Part shown: positions 1-11,816 of the stretch, one piece after another
Layout: every line of letters starts with the position of its first letter
Numbering within the stretch: position 1 is the first letter of the stretch
Assembly: GCF_030272615.1 (NCBI RefSeq)
Contig: NC_081405.1
Span: 573,963,252-574,027,251 of the forward strand
Direction of reading: 5' to 3'
Length of the DNA stretch: 64,000 nt
Source of the DNA: Cryptomeria japonica
Lineage: Eukaryota > Streptophyta > Pinopsida > Cupressales > Cupressaceae
Notes under the pieces: model-generated
Databases searched by the model: none
The model's input: the letters and a program-made list of their open reading frames with translations, nothing else
What the model was told of the DNA's origin: nothing
Position numbers and translations under genes: made by a program

Positions 1-1982
1 CTAGGTGCCTTGGACAGACATGGGAAAACCACCAGCAATTAAGTTAGTGAGAGGGAGACCTTTCCAAGATTTGGCTTTTTTGGGAACACCACTTTGTATG
101 TTGTTCCTAATGAGGATTTTCCAGGGTTGTTGCCCTACCAGTGAGTGACATATCCATTTGGCTGCAAGGGAAATGCCTTCCAGCCTAAGATCCTTAAGGC
201 CCAGCCCACCAAGATTTTTATCTACATGGCACCAGGCCCATTTGACTGCATGTGCTTTCCTTTTACCCTTCCCATCAAACCAAAGGAACCGTCTGATAGC
301 CCTTTGAATTTCAAATATTTGGTAGTTACTAAACATCCACACCGAGGAGTAGTATATACTATACGAGGATAGGATTTTTTGGCAGACTTGGATTCTGCCA
401 GTAAGGGAGAGAACCCTATTGTCCCATTTGTTGAGTTTACTATTTATCTTTCCCTTCACCCAGCCCCACATGTCCTTAAGAGAGGGTGATATAGAAAAGG
501 GGATGCCAAGATAACAGACTAATTTAGTAGGTCCTCCCCACTCATAACCAAATTGGTGAAGCTAGTCTGGGGGTTTATCTTTCCAACCAAGTAAAATGGA
601 TTTGGTGCTGGATATCCGGGCTCCAGATGCCCTACCAAAAATGTCAAGTTTTTGATTGAGGGAATCCAAATTGTGTCTTGAGAGCTTCAGGGAGAACGAG
701 GTATCATCCACAAACTGGATGTTGATTTGTTCAGAGTCATCCGGCAGGGTAATGCCTTAGACACGGGGGGATAGGGTGTCATCTCTAAGGAGACAATAAA
801 GGACATCAGAGGCAATGATGAAAAGAGCAGGGGCAAGAAGGCAACCCTACCTGATCGATCTAGATAGGGGAATAGGTTGGGAGAGGGTCCCATTGATTTC
901 AACAAGGGTGGATGCATCCTTGAGGAGGATTTGAACATAGTCACATAACTCACTAGGAAAGCCAAAAGCTGAGAGCATCATGAGGATGAAATTCCATTCC
1001 ACCCGGTCATATGCTTTCTCAAAGTCGACTAGGAACATGGCAGTGTCTTGATTTGAGGTTTTGGCCCATTCCATGGATTCCCAACTCATTACAAGATTTT
1101 CCAAGATGTATATGCCTTTAATGAAGCCAGTTTGGGTGGAGCAGATGAACTTGGGGAGGATCTTCTCAAGGTGTGAGGCTAAGGCTTTGGCCAAGATCTT
1201 GTAGGAGACGTTAAGGAGGGTAATTGGCCTCCAGTTTTTAATCAGGGCTTTGTCCCCTTCTTTTGGGATAAGCTTAATAATACCCCTATTTATGTATTCC
1301 CCCAGGGTTCTAGTGGCAAGGGCTTCATTATAGATATAATAAAGGTCATCGGAGATCCAGTCAATGTTAGTTTTGTAGAATTTAGTAGGAAGTCCATCAG
1401 GGCCTGGGGCTTTGTTATCCTTAAGAGCCTTAATGGCATCCTTGATTTCGTGCATGGTTAGCTTAGCTTTGAGGAGACTGGATTCATCCTCAAAGATTCT
1501 GTTAGGAATAATGGTCCTACATCTAGTACGGGCATCTATCGAGGCCTCATTATGCTTAGAGGTAAATAGAGTTTTGTAGAATACTTCAAAGGCTTCTTTG
1601 ATGTCTTGGATATCTAGGAGTTCCTTGTCTTCTATAGTTATTCTATCAATTTTTTCCCTGATCTATTTTTGTTTGAGCAGGTTAAAGAATACTTTGGAGC
1701 CCTTATCACCAAACTGGAGCTAGTGGTTACGGGCTTTGATGAAGGCACCTCTGATTTTAACCTGTTGGTACTTTCTGAGGATATCTCTAGCCTCTAAGAC
1801 CTATTTGGCCAAGGTAGGGGAAGAAGGCTGCAATTGAATTTCATGCTCGAGGGAGTGAAGCCGAAGAGTAAGAGATTTTTCTATGAATTTGAAATCTTTG
1901 GCTTTCTTCTGGCCAATGGTTTGGAGAAGATTCTGCCAAGAGGAATATTTCTCTGCCATCTGCTCAAGGGGGATTGGCAAGA
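1..1982 (-). mobile_element. 5'-truncated L1-type LINE (ORF2 RT region), cut by the window start
   Basis: Minus-strand ORF2 remnant of the same LINE family as the copies at 6130-11312 and 40276-46077. It holds the reverse transcriptase and the region after it. The 847-1455 frame carries KAPGPDGLP, the IPKEG...WRPITL block and the motif A stretch FLVDFEKAYDRVEW (about 995-1042). The catalytic box is FVDD (about 700-735), where the sister copy has FADD. The conserved RQGC motif is broken by a CAG-to-TAG stop near 849-851. The 1-471 frame holds the post-RT stretch (KWDNRVLSL, GGLGLKDL). The 5' end stops near 1982, at a point that aligns with about 42835 in the longer copy, so this is a typical 5' truncation. 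The 3' end lies left of the window. Confidence 0.9.
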
Positions 1983-3125
1983 AATATTAAATATTTAGCA
2001 CATATATATATTTTTAAATTATACATAACTCTAAATTATAAATAATATATTATGAAACGTAAATATAATACATACTTAATTTATACTATTTTTCAATAGA
2101 ATAAAATATAAATTAATTATTGAAAAAATGATCAAATCAAATAGAAAAAATAATAAACAAATTCTAAAGAATAATTTATATTATAAATTGTATAATTAAA
2201 TTAAATATTTTTTATTTATTATTGTATAAATTATGTTTTAATTTTATATAATGTAAATTGTAAATACAACCTAAATTTTAATCTTTACATATAAGTTTTA
2301 TAAGTTCTAGATTGCTCCTTAACACAATCATATTTTCCTTATATCAAATATTATCAAACAAACATGTATTTAAAAAAAATATTCAAATATTCTTAATAAA
2401 GTCTTTCTTTAGATAAAATCATTAAGCCGAGAGGCTTCTACAATGGCAGCAAATTTATGCATCAACATTTGGGGGTTTTCAATAATTTTGATGGTCATTT
2501 GGTTGTCAATTATTTAAGGTTTAAAATAATAATTAACTAATATAGAAAGTAAAATAGTTAATAGATTAATAGATTTGGTTTTCAAAAGAGAAAGGAAAAC
2601 ATATTAATACGTGTATATGAATTGAACAAAAAATACTGTATACTGATTAGTTTACCTCTTTTACTTGGTGTTTCAAAACAGATAGAAGTCTTAAAATATG
2701 AACGCCCAAAGGCAGAAAGCAAGGTAACATTGACACACGCATTTAATTTTCTTCTTAAAATAGTTGTTATCTATTAACAACATGAATTTTCCATACTTTA
2801 TAATTTCAGTATGCATTGATCTCTGGTTTTGATACTTAATATTTACCAACATCAATGTTTCAGATATGAAAACAAAATAAAATCAGTTTCATGTTAGTGA
2901 TGGATTGTAATATAAGATCTAAAATCATGAAGATGAAAATAAATGAAACCAATTTTATCTTATAGGATCGTGGAAATATGATCCAAAATATTGATATTAT
3001 AAAATGTTGCAAAAGTGAATCCAAAAATCTACACATACTGAGTCTTCATCTCCTAAATGTGTTTACTTTGATCTTGGTTGTGTACAGGTAATTGGATTCC
3101 AGCATAAGTGCTTTATTCTCAAGGA
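1983..3125. other. AT-rich spacer
   Basis: No coding frame, RNA gene or recognisable repeat was seen. The first 400 bases are very AT-rich and abut the 5' end of the LINE, so they are its target DNA. No target duplication can be tested because the other end of the LINE is outside the window. Confidence 0.5.
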
Positions 3126-3339
3126 ATGGGTGGGTATTACCTACAAATTCATTCATTTGGTTAAAGACTTTAGATTTTTACAGTCAGATGATATCTTCAG
3201 AAGAATTACAAAAACAATAATATGAAAAGGATATGGGTGGGTATTACCTACAAATTCATTCATTTGGTTAAAGACTTTAGATTTTTACAGTCAGATGATA
3301 TCTTCAGAAGAATTACAAAAACAATAATATGAAAAGGAT
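3126..3339. repeat. Perfect 107-bp tandem duplication
   Basis: Two adjacent copies, 3126-3232 and 3233-3339, both starting ATGGGTGGGTATTACC. I found no mismatch between them, so the duplication is recent. No coding content. A weaker short duplication of about 45 bp, around the phrase GATTGTAACTC, follows at about 3420-3487. Confidence 0.92.
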
Positions 3340-4571
3340 ACAAATTCCAACTAAACTTTGTAACACTAATATTTGTCTGTTCCATCCTATAGCTTACAAA
3401 TCTTGGAAATGGTGAAGAAAATAGTCTAAACGATTGTAACTCGGAGGGGCAAGAAATAGGTCTAAATGATTGTAACTCAGAGGGGTGAACTCCTCCACCT
3501 GCATTTCATGTACAACCAAGCCAGTCAAACTTGCAAGGCAGTGGATTTTGAAACCCTAACCCTAGAAATTAGGGTTTCTGCTCCTTTCTCCATAGATTTG
3601 TAAGGTGTTTTCATCTTTGTAGTTTTAATGGTAGCTTTTAAATCGAGGAGCACTCAAGCAATGTCTAGAAGTTTTCCTGGCACATTGATATAACTTTTTG
3701 TCATAGATTGTGATTGAAACTTTGTTTAAAAAATAATTATTTCAATAGATTGTGATTGGAACTTTGTTTAAGAATGATAAAAAGAAAAAGTAAGAAATAA
3801 AAAAAAACTAAAAAATAGATATCCTATTTTCAATGCATCATTTTACTTTAATATCTCTTTCGATCCATGAAGGTGAGTCCAAATTTACCAAAAAGATTGA
3901 ATGAATATAATGAGTAGTTTTTAAGAAGTTTAATCTACTTAAGAATGATAAAAAGAAAATTAAGAAATTAAAAATCCAAAAAATAGATATCCTATTTTCA
4001 ATGTGTCATTTTAACTAAGTCACGGGTAGAGGAGGGTTGATCTGTATTGGGGTTTTAGAGGGATTCTTTAACATTTATTCATTTGTGAATTTTTCTAGGT
4101 TGACATTTATTCACTTTCAAAAGATTTAGGGGTTTTATATAATGTTTGGTTTTGTTGTATTTAATTTAGGGTTTGGCATTTTATATTTTTGTATATGTTG
4201 CATAGTATGTTTTCATTATCTTTATGAATAACTTTTTTTAATTTTAATAAACTTATTTGAATTGCAGAAATGAGGAGATCAATGCATTGAAATGCAAGAT
4301 GTCAGTGAGAGTTGTAAATCTATTTTACAACTAATTATTGATTCATTTAACAATTAAAAACAATGAATTTATTTCAATTTTAAAATCTGAAATGATTTGT
4401 ATGCAAAAACAAAAGGTAGAATAAAAATGTTATATGTCTAAATTAATTAAAGGTTATGAGTAAGATAATTTTAATTATAAGAAACTTTGAACTATTTTAA
4501 TATGTCTATATTTTAATTATAATAAACTTTGAAGCTATTTTAAAATGTATTTATTTCATTAAAACAAAGCT
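3340..4571. other. Non-coding spacer with a telo-box palindrome and an old short duplication
   Basis: No gene seen. The 3550-3578 stretch is a small inverted repeat built from AAACCCTAA and TTAGGGTTT. About 75 bases at 3766-3845 recur with changes at 3940-4013; both end in ATAGATATCCTATTTTCAAT. The remainder is AT-rich. Confidence 0.5.
3550..3578. promoter_or_regulatory. Telo-box inverted repeat (possible 5'-UTR remnant)
   Basis: GAAACCCTAA and its complement TTAGGGTTTC face each other across about ten bases. The AAACCCTAA telo-box is a known cis element of plant promoters and 5' leaders, often in translation genes. A pyrimidine-rich stretch (CTCCTTTCTCC) follows, as in a plant leader, but no coding frame follows. 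Functional status is an inference. Confidence 0.3.
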
Positions 4572-4660
4572 TCAAGAGGTATCCTTCTAGAGGCACCTAT
4601 TTTTTTATTGATTTATCAACATTAAAGTGCAATAGGCACCTCGAGAAGGATACCTCTCGA
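4572..4660. repeat. Short foldback element, member 1
   Basis: Arms 4572-4601 and 4631-4660 pair at about 26 of 30 positions around a 29-base loop. The core AGGTATCCTTCT...GGCACCTATT is shared with the much longer foldback at 39651-39827. That sharing marks a small inverted-repeat family rather than chance pairing. No coding capacity. Confidence 0.75.
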
Positions 4661-5010
4661 CTTATTCTATATATATTATTAAATATATATATAAGCTAGT
4701 TTTCACTTGTATTCAAAACACTCACCTCTCTAATTTCCATCATCTCTCTTCTTTTATTTAAAATTTCTATTATAACACAACATAATATATAATTTAAATC
4801 TTAATCCTTTTTATTTACATTCCAAGTAATTTAAATTTAATCTTTATTAACTCAATTCGTTATATATTAAATCATATTAATATTTATTTACATTCCAAAT
4901 AATTTGAAGAAAAAATTAATATTTATTAATTTTTATTATTCACATTATCCCAAACGTAATATCAATAATTTGCAATAAAATACATTCCATTGTATTATTT
5001 GAAGAGTATT
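4661..5010. other. AT-rich spacer
   Basis: No gene or recognisable repeat seen. The stretch separates the foldback from the truncated RING paralogue. Confidence 0.4.
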
Positions 5011-5324
5011 TTAAGGTGTCACATTACATAAACTCATTAAAAAAAAGTCATTCCAACTTTTTGGTGGATTTTTAGGCCTCCCATAACTAACGGTTATTCG
5101 AAAGGCTGTAATCAAATTGGCAGTAACTAAAGTAGGAGGAACTCCACGGAAAATGCGGGAGGAGTTAAAAGCGGATGGTGCAAGAAAAGAACGACGAAAA
5201 ACAACAGAAAGCGATGAACGAACGATATCTTTTGAATCGTCTTGCAAGACCGTCAGATTTTGAAGTGAAAATATCTTTGTCATAAGATACAACTTCCGTG
5301 TAAAGAGGTAAATTTGAGGTGAAT

Positions 5325-5640
5325 ATACGTAAATCCCCCATGCGGCATTCCAGGCTTTTACACCACTCTGCAAGTTCATTCTCCCTGCAACCCATTTTCT
5401 TCTCCTCCTGCATTTGCATTTCTTCAGTTCACTGCCTTTATCCAATTAGCAGTGAACTGATTTTCAATTTGGTATGTGAATTTGTGGAATGGATTGCAGT
5501 TTTCTGGGAATATGTAGTGAATGAAGCGTCAGAAATAGTTTCTTCTGGCGACTCCTCAAACAGGCGAGCGTTTGATCCAAACACTACTTAATTTAGGCAT
5601 AACTTTTCACCGCTTATCTTTATAAAGAGCTTGTAAATTT
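5325..5640 (-). pseudogene. Truncated RING-H2 gene paralogue (first ~31 codons and 5' flank)
   Basis: The minus strand from 5419 encodes MQMQEEKKMGCRENEL..., almost identical to the N-terminus of the intact gene at 33892-34470. Identity ends abruptly after GDLRI (about 5325). Beyond that, 5011-5324 has no similarity to the rest of the RING gene, so the RING domain is missing. The upstream side (5420-5640) matches the 5' flank of the intact gene (34471-34690). The minus-strand frame that runs on to 5011 is chimeric and I do not recognise its tail. A breakpoint of the segmental duplication, or a later deletion, would explain this. Confidence 0.8.
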
Positions 5641-6129
5641 TTTATTACTTATTGTCTCAGAATATTTTTAAAACCAAAATTCTTAAAGTGAACTGATTTA
5701 TTTTTACATGTGTATTATTAATGATTATTTTAGAATATTATAAATTTTTTGATTTATTTTTTAGTTTAAGAAAAATAATTTATCAATATTTATACAAGAT
5801 TTTAGAGTAATTAATAAGAAAATCATCTTATAGTATTGCATAACTAATTTTAGAGTAAAATAATTTTAAAAATTATAAAAAATAATTTTTATCGATCATA
5901 TTATTTTCTTTTTTATTTATTAAAATATAGTAATTAAAGAATTTAAAAAAAAAAGATAGTGGATTAATTCTTTATGGATTATACATAAGAGAGAGATATA
6001 AATTGTTATTAAGAATAAAGTATAAAATTGAACACTTATAAAAGGGAGTTTGTCTAATTATAGGCAAAAACTAAAAATTATAGTTAACTTTTTCAATTGC
6101 AATTTTAAATTAGTTAGTTGTATATAATC
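5641..6129. repeat. Segmental-duplication flank, copy A
   Basis: Aligns in pieces to copy B: 5600-5778 with 34650-34818, and 5779-6129 with 39826-40183. Shared phrases include TTTATAAAGAGCTTGTAAAT and AAAGGGAGTTTGTCTAATTA. It is AT-rich with no coding frame. LINE copy 2 starts at its right end. Confidence 0.8.
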
Positions 6130-6306
6130 TTTTTTTTTTATATTATAAATCGAGAGTCCAAAAAAAAGGGGTTTATACAGCTGAGTTCAAGGGAGGCAGG
6201 GCCTCAACTGTTAAACAACAATACTAAAAAGATCTAGACGAGTGTCATATACAATACACTAAACAAAAAAATTCCAAGATAAAGTTGTGTTCACTGCCAT
6301 AAAGTA

Positions 6307-9082
6307 CTAGGGGAGGATTTCATCCTGGTCTTCCAGCCATGTGGTCCACCCCTGTGGTCCTTCCATCCAAACCACCTTCTTCCTTTCCATGATTTGTATG
6401 CACATTTCAACCCTGTTGAAGGGGGGAGCTCTGGTATCCTGAAGCTCTTTAATCAGTTTCTTTATTGCACTCTCAAAGGCGGTTTGATTTTCTACGATCC
6501 TTGCCCATTCATACCCATCTTGCATCTCGTACATAAACATGGTGGCTCGGCCTTCTTTGAGGAACCACATGAGTTTGTTTCGTTCAACATTCATCAGGAA
6601 GTAGACCTATATAACAATTTTATAATGTGTGAGTTTTTTAAAAAAACCAATAAGTTCCCTAGCATTACCTTGGAACTTCTTCTCATTTTTGAGTTTCCAA
6701 ATAAACCAAAGGATAAAAGAAGACAAAATTTGCCAGATTTAGTTAGCACCCTTTTTAAGATTATGGACGAAACTAGTAACTATATCATAAGTAAAGACAT
6801 GCTCAGTAATAGATGTTCCAAACATTAACAAGATCTCCCTAGGAAAAGGGCAGTCAAGGAAGATGTACCGAGCGGACTCAGGTTTATTGTAGACAGAACA
6901 AAGATCACATGCAGCTACGTTATTCCTAATAGACAATCTATCCAGTAAGAGTTGCCATTTGAAACACTTAATCTTAGGGGGGGTGGGAGATTTCCAAAGG
7001 TTCTCAAAGGTTTTATACCAAGCGGTGGGGCTGTGGTGAACATTCCATAGGGTGTTGACATGGTCGATCATAGAGATGTCCTGGTTAAGCAAGTTTTAGA
7101 TAACTTTGGATTTAATTTTGGGGAGGGGGGAGCCATCCTTCCATAGGAATGAGAGGTACCTGTGGGCGTCAACATGAGTGTTCTTAGGAAGATTGAGGGT
7201 CTTACAAGCATTCCTAATCATATTGTAGGTCCGCTTATGCAAAGCAAGGAGATTGTATTTACTACTAAGTTCCTCCCAGGTGATGAGGTTGTCATTTTCT
7301 AGGATATCCATAAGATACTTGATCCCCTTGTTATGCCAGAATCTAGCAGAATAGCCTTGGGTTAAGGCCAGTGGCTTAGACTTATGGTAGAGGTTCCACC
7401 ATATTGGCCTTGCACCATGTATAGTGTTATCACAGTCAATGCTAAAGTTGCCAATAAGTCTACGCACATGCTCCCAGGCTTTCGAGATGGACTTAAAGAC
7501 CCAGGTGCCTTGGACAAACATCGAGAAACTTCTAGCAAGTAAATCATTGAGTGGGAGGGCTTTCCATGATTTTGTAGCCTTGGGGAATCCATTTTGAATG
7601 TTGTTTCTTATAAGAATCTTCCAAGGTTCTTGCCCATCTAGTGCATGAAATATCCACTTGGCGGCAAGGGAGATTCCTTGTAGCTTAAGATCCTTAAGGC
7701 CCAAGCCTCTAAGTTTTTGGTCTAAGTGGCACCAGGCCCATTTCACCGCATGGGCCTTTCTTTTGCCCTTACCATTAGACCAGAGGAAGCATTTGATAGC
7801 CTTTTGGATTTCATAAATTTGATAATTGTTAAACATCCAAACCGAAGAGTAGTGGATACTGTATGAGGAGAGGATTTTTTGACATACTTGAACCCTACTT
7901 GCTAGGGAGAGGATCCTATTATCCCACTTGTTGAGCTTCCTATCAATTTTCCCCTTAACCCAGGTCCACATGTCGAAGAGAAGGAGATATAGAGAAGGGG
8001 ATACCAAGATACTTGACTATAATGTTGGGTCCTCCCCATGAGTACCCAACTTGATGTACCCAATCTGGAGGTTCATCTTTCCAGCCAAGCAAAATAGATT
8101 TGGAGTTGGAGATCCTAGCTCCAGAGGCTTTACCAAAGGTGTCAATTTTTAGGTTGAGGGAATTGATGTTTTGCCTAGAGAGCTCCAGGAAAAGAGAGGT
8201 ATCATCAGCAAACTAGATATTGAGCAATTCAAAGTCATCTGGCAACACGATGCCATGGACTCTAGGAGATATAGTATCATCTCTAAGGAGATAGAAGAGG
8301 GCATCTGAGGCAATAACAAATAGAGCAGAGGCAAGAGGGTAGCCCTGCCTAATGGATCTAGAGAGAGGAAAAGGTCGGGATAGGGTTCCATTAACTTCAA
8401 TCATTGTGGAAGCATCTTTGAGGAGAATTCAGACATAGTCACAGAACTCATTAGGGGAGCCAAAAGCTCGGAGCATCATGAGGATGAAATCCCACTTCAC
8501 TCTGTCATAGGCTTTTTCAAAGTGCACAAGGAACATGGCAGTGTCTTGGTTAGAAGTTCTGGCCCATTCCATGGATTCCCAAATACTAACAAGGTTTTCC
8601 AATATGTACCTGCCTTTAATGAATCCAGTTTGTGTAGAGAAAATGAATTTTGGAAGAATCTTTTCAAGGCGGGTAGCTAAGGCTTTGGCAAGAATTTTAT
8701 AGGAGACGTTAAGGAGGGTAATTGGCCTCTAGTTCTTAGTGAGTGCTTTGTCTCCTTCTTTAGGGATGAGTTTAACAATACCTTTATTTATGAATTCCCC
8801 TAGGGTGCCATTGTCAAGAGCTTCAGTGTATATGTCTTAGAGATCACGTGTGACCCATTAAAGATTGGCTTTGGAGAACTCTGCAGGGAGACCATCTAGG
8901 CCTGGGGCCCTATTATCCTTGAGGGCCTTAATGGCATCGACAATTTCTTGTATAGAGATCCTAGCTCTGAGGATGAGAGCATCATCCTTAGAAATTCTTT
9001 TAGGGATGATGGTACTACATTTGTGTCGAGCCTCTTTCGAGGCGTCATTATCTTCTAAGGTAAAGAGAGTTCTATAGAACAT
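6307..9082 (-). pseudogene. LINE ORF2, reverse transcriptase and C-terminal part (broken)
   Basis: Successive frames spell an RT: KAPGLDGLP-like finger motif (KDNRAPGLDGLP), IPKEGDKAL, SRSIRQGYPLA, then FADD (about 8200). Motif A reads FLVHFEKAYD instead of FLVDFEKAYD, so a catalytic Asp codon has become His (about 8520). In RQGC the Cys is Tyr. Downstream come the KWDNRILSL/GLGLKDLKL region (7096-8007), a CDLC...C zinc-like stretch in which the usual His of ARHIF is Tyr (6739-7092), and the C-terminus ending TTWLEDQDEILP with TAG at 6307-6309. At least six in-frame breaks are visible. Confidence 0.88.
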
Positions 9083-9217
9083 TTTGAAGGCCTCTTTGAT
9101 ATCATTGAGATCCAGGAGTTCCTTGCTGTCTACAGTTATTCTATCAATTTTTTCTCTATTTTGCTTCTGCTTAAGGAGGTTAAAGAAGATTTTGGAGCCT
9201 TTATCTCCAAATTGGAG

Positions 9218-10342
9218 CTAATAGTAGCAATCTCTAATGAAGGCTCCCCTAATTTTGACCTGCTGGTGCTTCCTGAGGATATCTCTGGCTTTAGAGACAT
9301 GCCTAGACAAGGTAGGGAAGGAGGGATTAACCTGAATATCTTGTTCTAAGGAATGGAGGCGATGGGTGAGAGATTTTTCCATGGCTCTAGAGTCCATGGA
9401 TTTCTTTTGGCCAATAGTTTGGAGTAATTTCTGCCAGGAGGAGACATTCCTTGTCCACCTAAGGGTGCAGGATTGGGGAAGCTGAGGCCGAATGTTGAAG
9501 AGTCTGACCACCTTAATGGCACCCAGAACATCTTGGTCTTTGAGGAGGGAGTTGTTGAGAATAAATTTCTTACTATAGGAGCTGCTGATAGGGATAACGT
9601 TTCTAGTGTTAATCACAGCTAGGATAGGAAAATGGTTAGAAAGGGTAACTGGCAGGACAACAACCGCACTCCCCAAGTGGTTAGGGGAGAAAGAGAAGAG
9701 GTTGGTATTAACATAAAATCTATCCAGTCTGGAGTAAATGTGATTGGGACCTTGTTGAAAGTTGCACCAGGTGTACCATAGGTTAGAAGCAGTAGTTTTA
9801 GTGCCCTCAAAGGGGTCAAATAACTGGAGTTTTTGTTTAAGTTTTTCCCAGTGAGGTTTTTCTGCATTCTTCGATTCAAAAGGAAGTCCCCCAGCCTTGT
9901 CATCTTGATGCTTAGTCATATTGAAGCCTCTAGCCACTATCCAGGGGATACTTGGGAGGGAAGTCAACCAGATCCAAAGGAACACTCTTTCCGTATAGTC
10001 ATTAGGTGCATATATAGAGCACATGCCAAAGCTGGAGCCCCTAATATCTAGGGTAGCCCAGGCTACTCTATTACATGGGTAGATCCCTTTATCCCTAATG
10101 TTGCTTGCCCACTTAGGGGAGATGAAAAGGCCAACTCCTCCCTTTCCTTTCGGGTGGTTGGTGCAAATTTTGATTGCATCTCTCCAAATAAAGTCAAGTG
10201 AGCTGTCAAGATGGAATCCCACGGACTTAAGTTCTTGCAGCATCAAGAAATATAATTTCTTGTGATGGCTCAGCGAGATTTTGATGACAAACTTCCTATC
10301 AGGTGACTCAAGGCCTCTAATATTCCAAGAGATGTATTTCAT
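9218..10342 (-). pseudogene. LINE ORF2, N-terminal AP-like endonuclease (374-codon open part)
   Basis: The start MKYISWNIRGL is the usual beginning of a plant LINE ORF2. This is the endonuclease/exonuclease/phosphatase domain that nicks target DNA. Visible motifs: SWNIRG, LQELK (metal-binding Glu), MCSIYAPND. Two catalytic motifs are altered: GDFN reads RGFN, and SDH reads SNH. The frame stays open through the linker to KIRGAFIRD before breaking. It probably represents an element that was active before these substitutions. Confidence 0.88.
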
Positions 10343-10363
10343 TAGAGAGGAGGGTTAAGAGGT

Positions 10364-11293
10364 TCAACTAGGGAGACCGCAAGGATCTCCAGATTTCTTC
10401 TTATTCTTGGAGCCCATAGGCCTACCTTTCTTCTTAGCCAAGGAGGATCCTTTTATAAGATCGTCCTCATCTTCACTAACTTCAGATGGTTCATTCCTAG
10501 TAGCTGCATTTCCTCCTATGTCGGACCCAGACATCTGGTAGTCTGGAAAGCCAAGGATCATTGTGCTAGACCTAATTTCCTCAAGACCCTTATTGGTGTA
10601 GATTACTTCAATAACATGATTATCCTCTAACTCTTTGAGCATAGAAGCTGTCGAAGGGTTGGTGATGTTAACTTCAGGGGTAGGCCCTGCAAGTGATGAG
10701 GAGTCTGAATTCTTGGGAGTTTCAGATCTGATAATCAAACTTGCAGGGTTATCACTGGTGCTAGCAACATCAGCACTTCAACTAGGGTTCTCAAGTTTTT
10801 TAACCATTTTTTTAACCACAGAGTTCACCGGGGTTTGAGCGGTAGTGGGTGAGCTATTATTTGTAGGGAGGGGGTAATCACAGATGCCTGTTAATTGGCT
10901 GATAGTTGGGATAGTAGGATGGCTTTGATTCGGGGTGTTCAGGCTGCTAACTTTCCTCCTTCGTTTCCTAGAAGTGATCAACTGAAAACAGTCAGAGGGC
11001 GATTCTGCAGGACCATTTGTTGGGTTAGAGGTCGGGCCGAGGTGTTCAGAGACAAAGTGCGTGTGTTCAATGTGCATGGGTTTTGATTCTGTTGAATTGG
11101 TGACGGGAATAGCAGCTTCTTCTTTAACAGGGAGCGGGGTGGATGAATCTTGATAAATCTTGGTTCTAGGGTTTGAGGATGCATCAATTGAATTAATATT
11201 GGGTTTTTGTTTTCTGGGATTAATGATTGGGCAATTTTTCCAAAGATGCCCTTCTTTTTTGCAGAGAAAGCATGCATTTAATCCTCCAAGCAT
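10364..11293 (-). pseudogene. LINE ORF1 (nucleic-acid-binding protein), 3' part
   Basis: The ORF1 part starts with LNACFLCKKEGHLWKNCP, a CX2CX4HX4C zinc knuckle. A Ser/Pro/Thr-rich linker follows (10778-11293), then a basic tail KKKGRPMGSKNKKK (10364-10738), possibly a nuclear-targeting or RNA-binding patch. Two frames cover it, so there is at least one frameshift near 10740-10780. The N-terminal domain seen in the plus-strand copy is missing because the element is truncated here. Confidence 0.82.
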
Positions 11294-11312
11294 TTCAATA
11301 GGGCAGACACAA

Positions 11313-11816
11313 TTTTCTTCATTGACTTAATTTAATTTATTTTGTACTAATTTTATTTTAATTTTGATTTAACAAATTACAATTTTTTTAGATTAAAAGT
11401 CTATCAAAAGATACTTGTTTTAATAGTAAGTTCATGGTGTAGTCATCTAGATGGTGTGAGTCTAAATCTTCTTATTAAAATATAAAATAAAATAATACAA
11501 ATATCTTCTTATTAAAATAAAAAATAAAAAATAATAATTAAAAATTCTTTCATTTCTATAAATTATTGATTTTAGAAAGCAAAATTTTCAATCTTAAAAA
11601 TTTCTTTAAAATTTAATTAGTTTCATATTTTGTTTATATATATGAAAAGACACATACATATATATGAATAGGCCATATATAAACTATACACAAATAATTT
11701 TAAAAGTTTAAAATACAAATGACTGAAAATTTTACTTTCAAATTTTTTAAAAAGAAATACATAACCTTAACAAATGTTTCCTTTCATGTTGTTTTAGGTT
11801 GAAGTCTTTTTTGATA
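11313..11816. repeat. Segmental-duplication flank, copy A (right side)
   Basis: AT-rich and non-coding. 11465-11816 aligns with 46945-47280 (shared TTCTTATTAAAATATAAAAT and AAAATTTTCAATCTTAAAAA). A small internal duplication of the TTCTTATTAAAATA phrase occurs at about 11468 and 11508. Confidence 0.7.

Larger units (their letters stand above)
6130..11312 (-). mobile_element. Long L1-type LINE (minus), 5'-truncated inside ORF1
   Basis: In element order: ORF1 with a CCHC knuckle (11293-10364), ORF2 endonuclease (10342-9218), RT (about 9082-8149), the post-RT region with a zinc-binding-like stretch (8007-6739), the ORF2 C-terminus (6594-6307), a 3' UTR, and an A-rich tail whose complement is the T-run at 6130-6139. 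Homology to the plus-strand copy begins near 11312, inside ORF1, so the 5' end is lost. No target duplication was found. Compared with the paralogous flank at 40183-40240, a few dozen target bases seem missing, which suggests insertion with a small target deletion. Many stops and frameshifts make it inactive. Confidence 0.92.
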
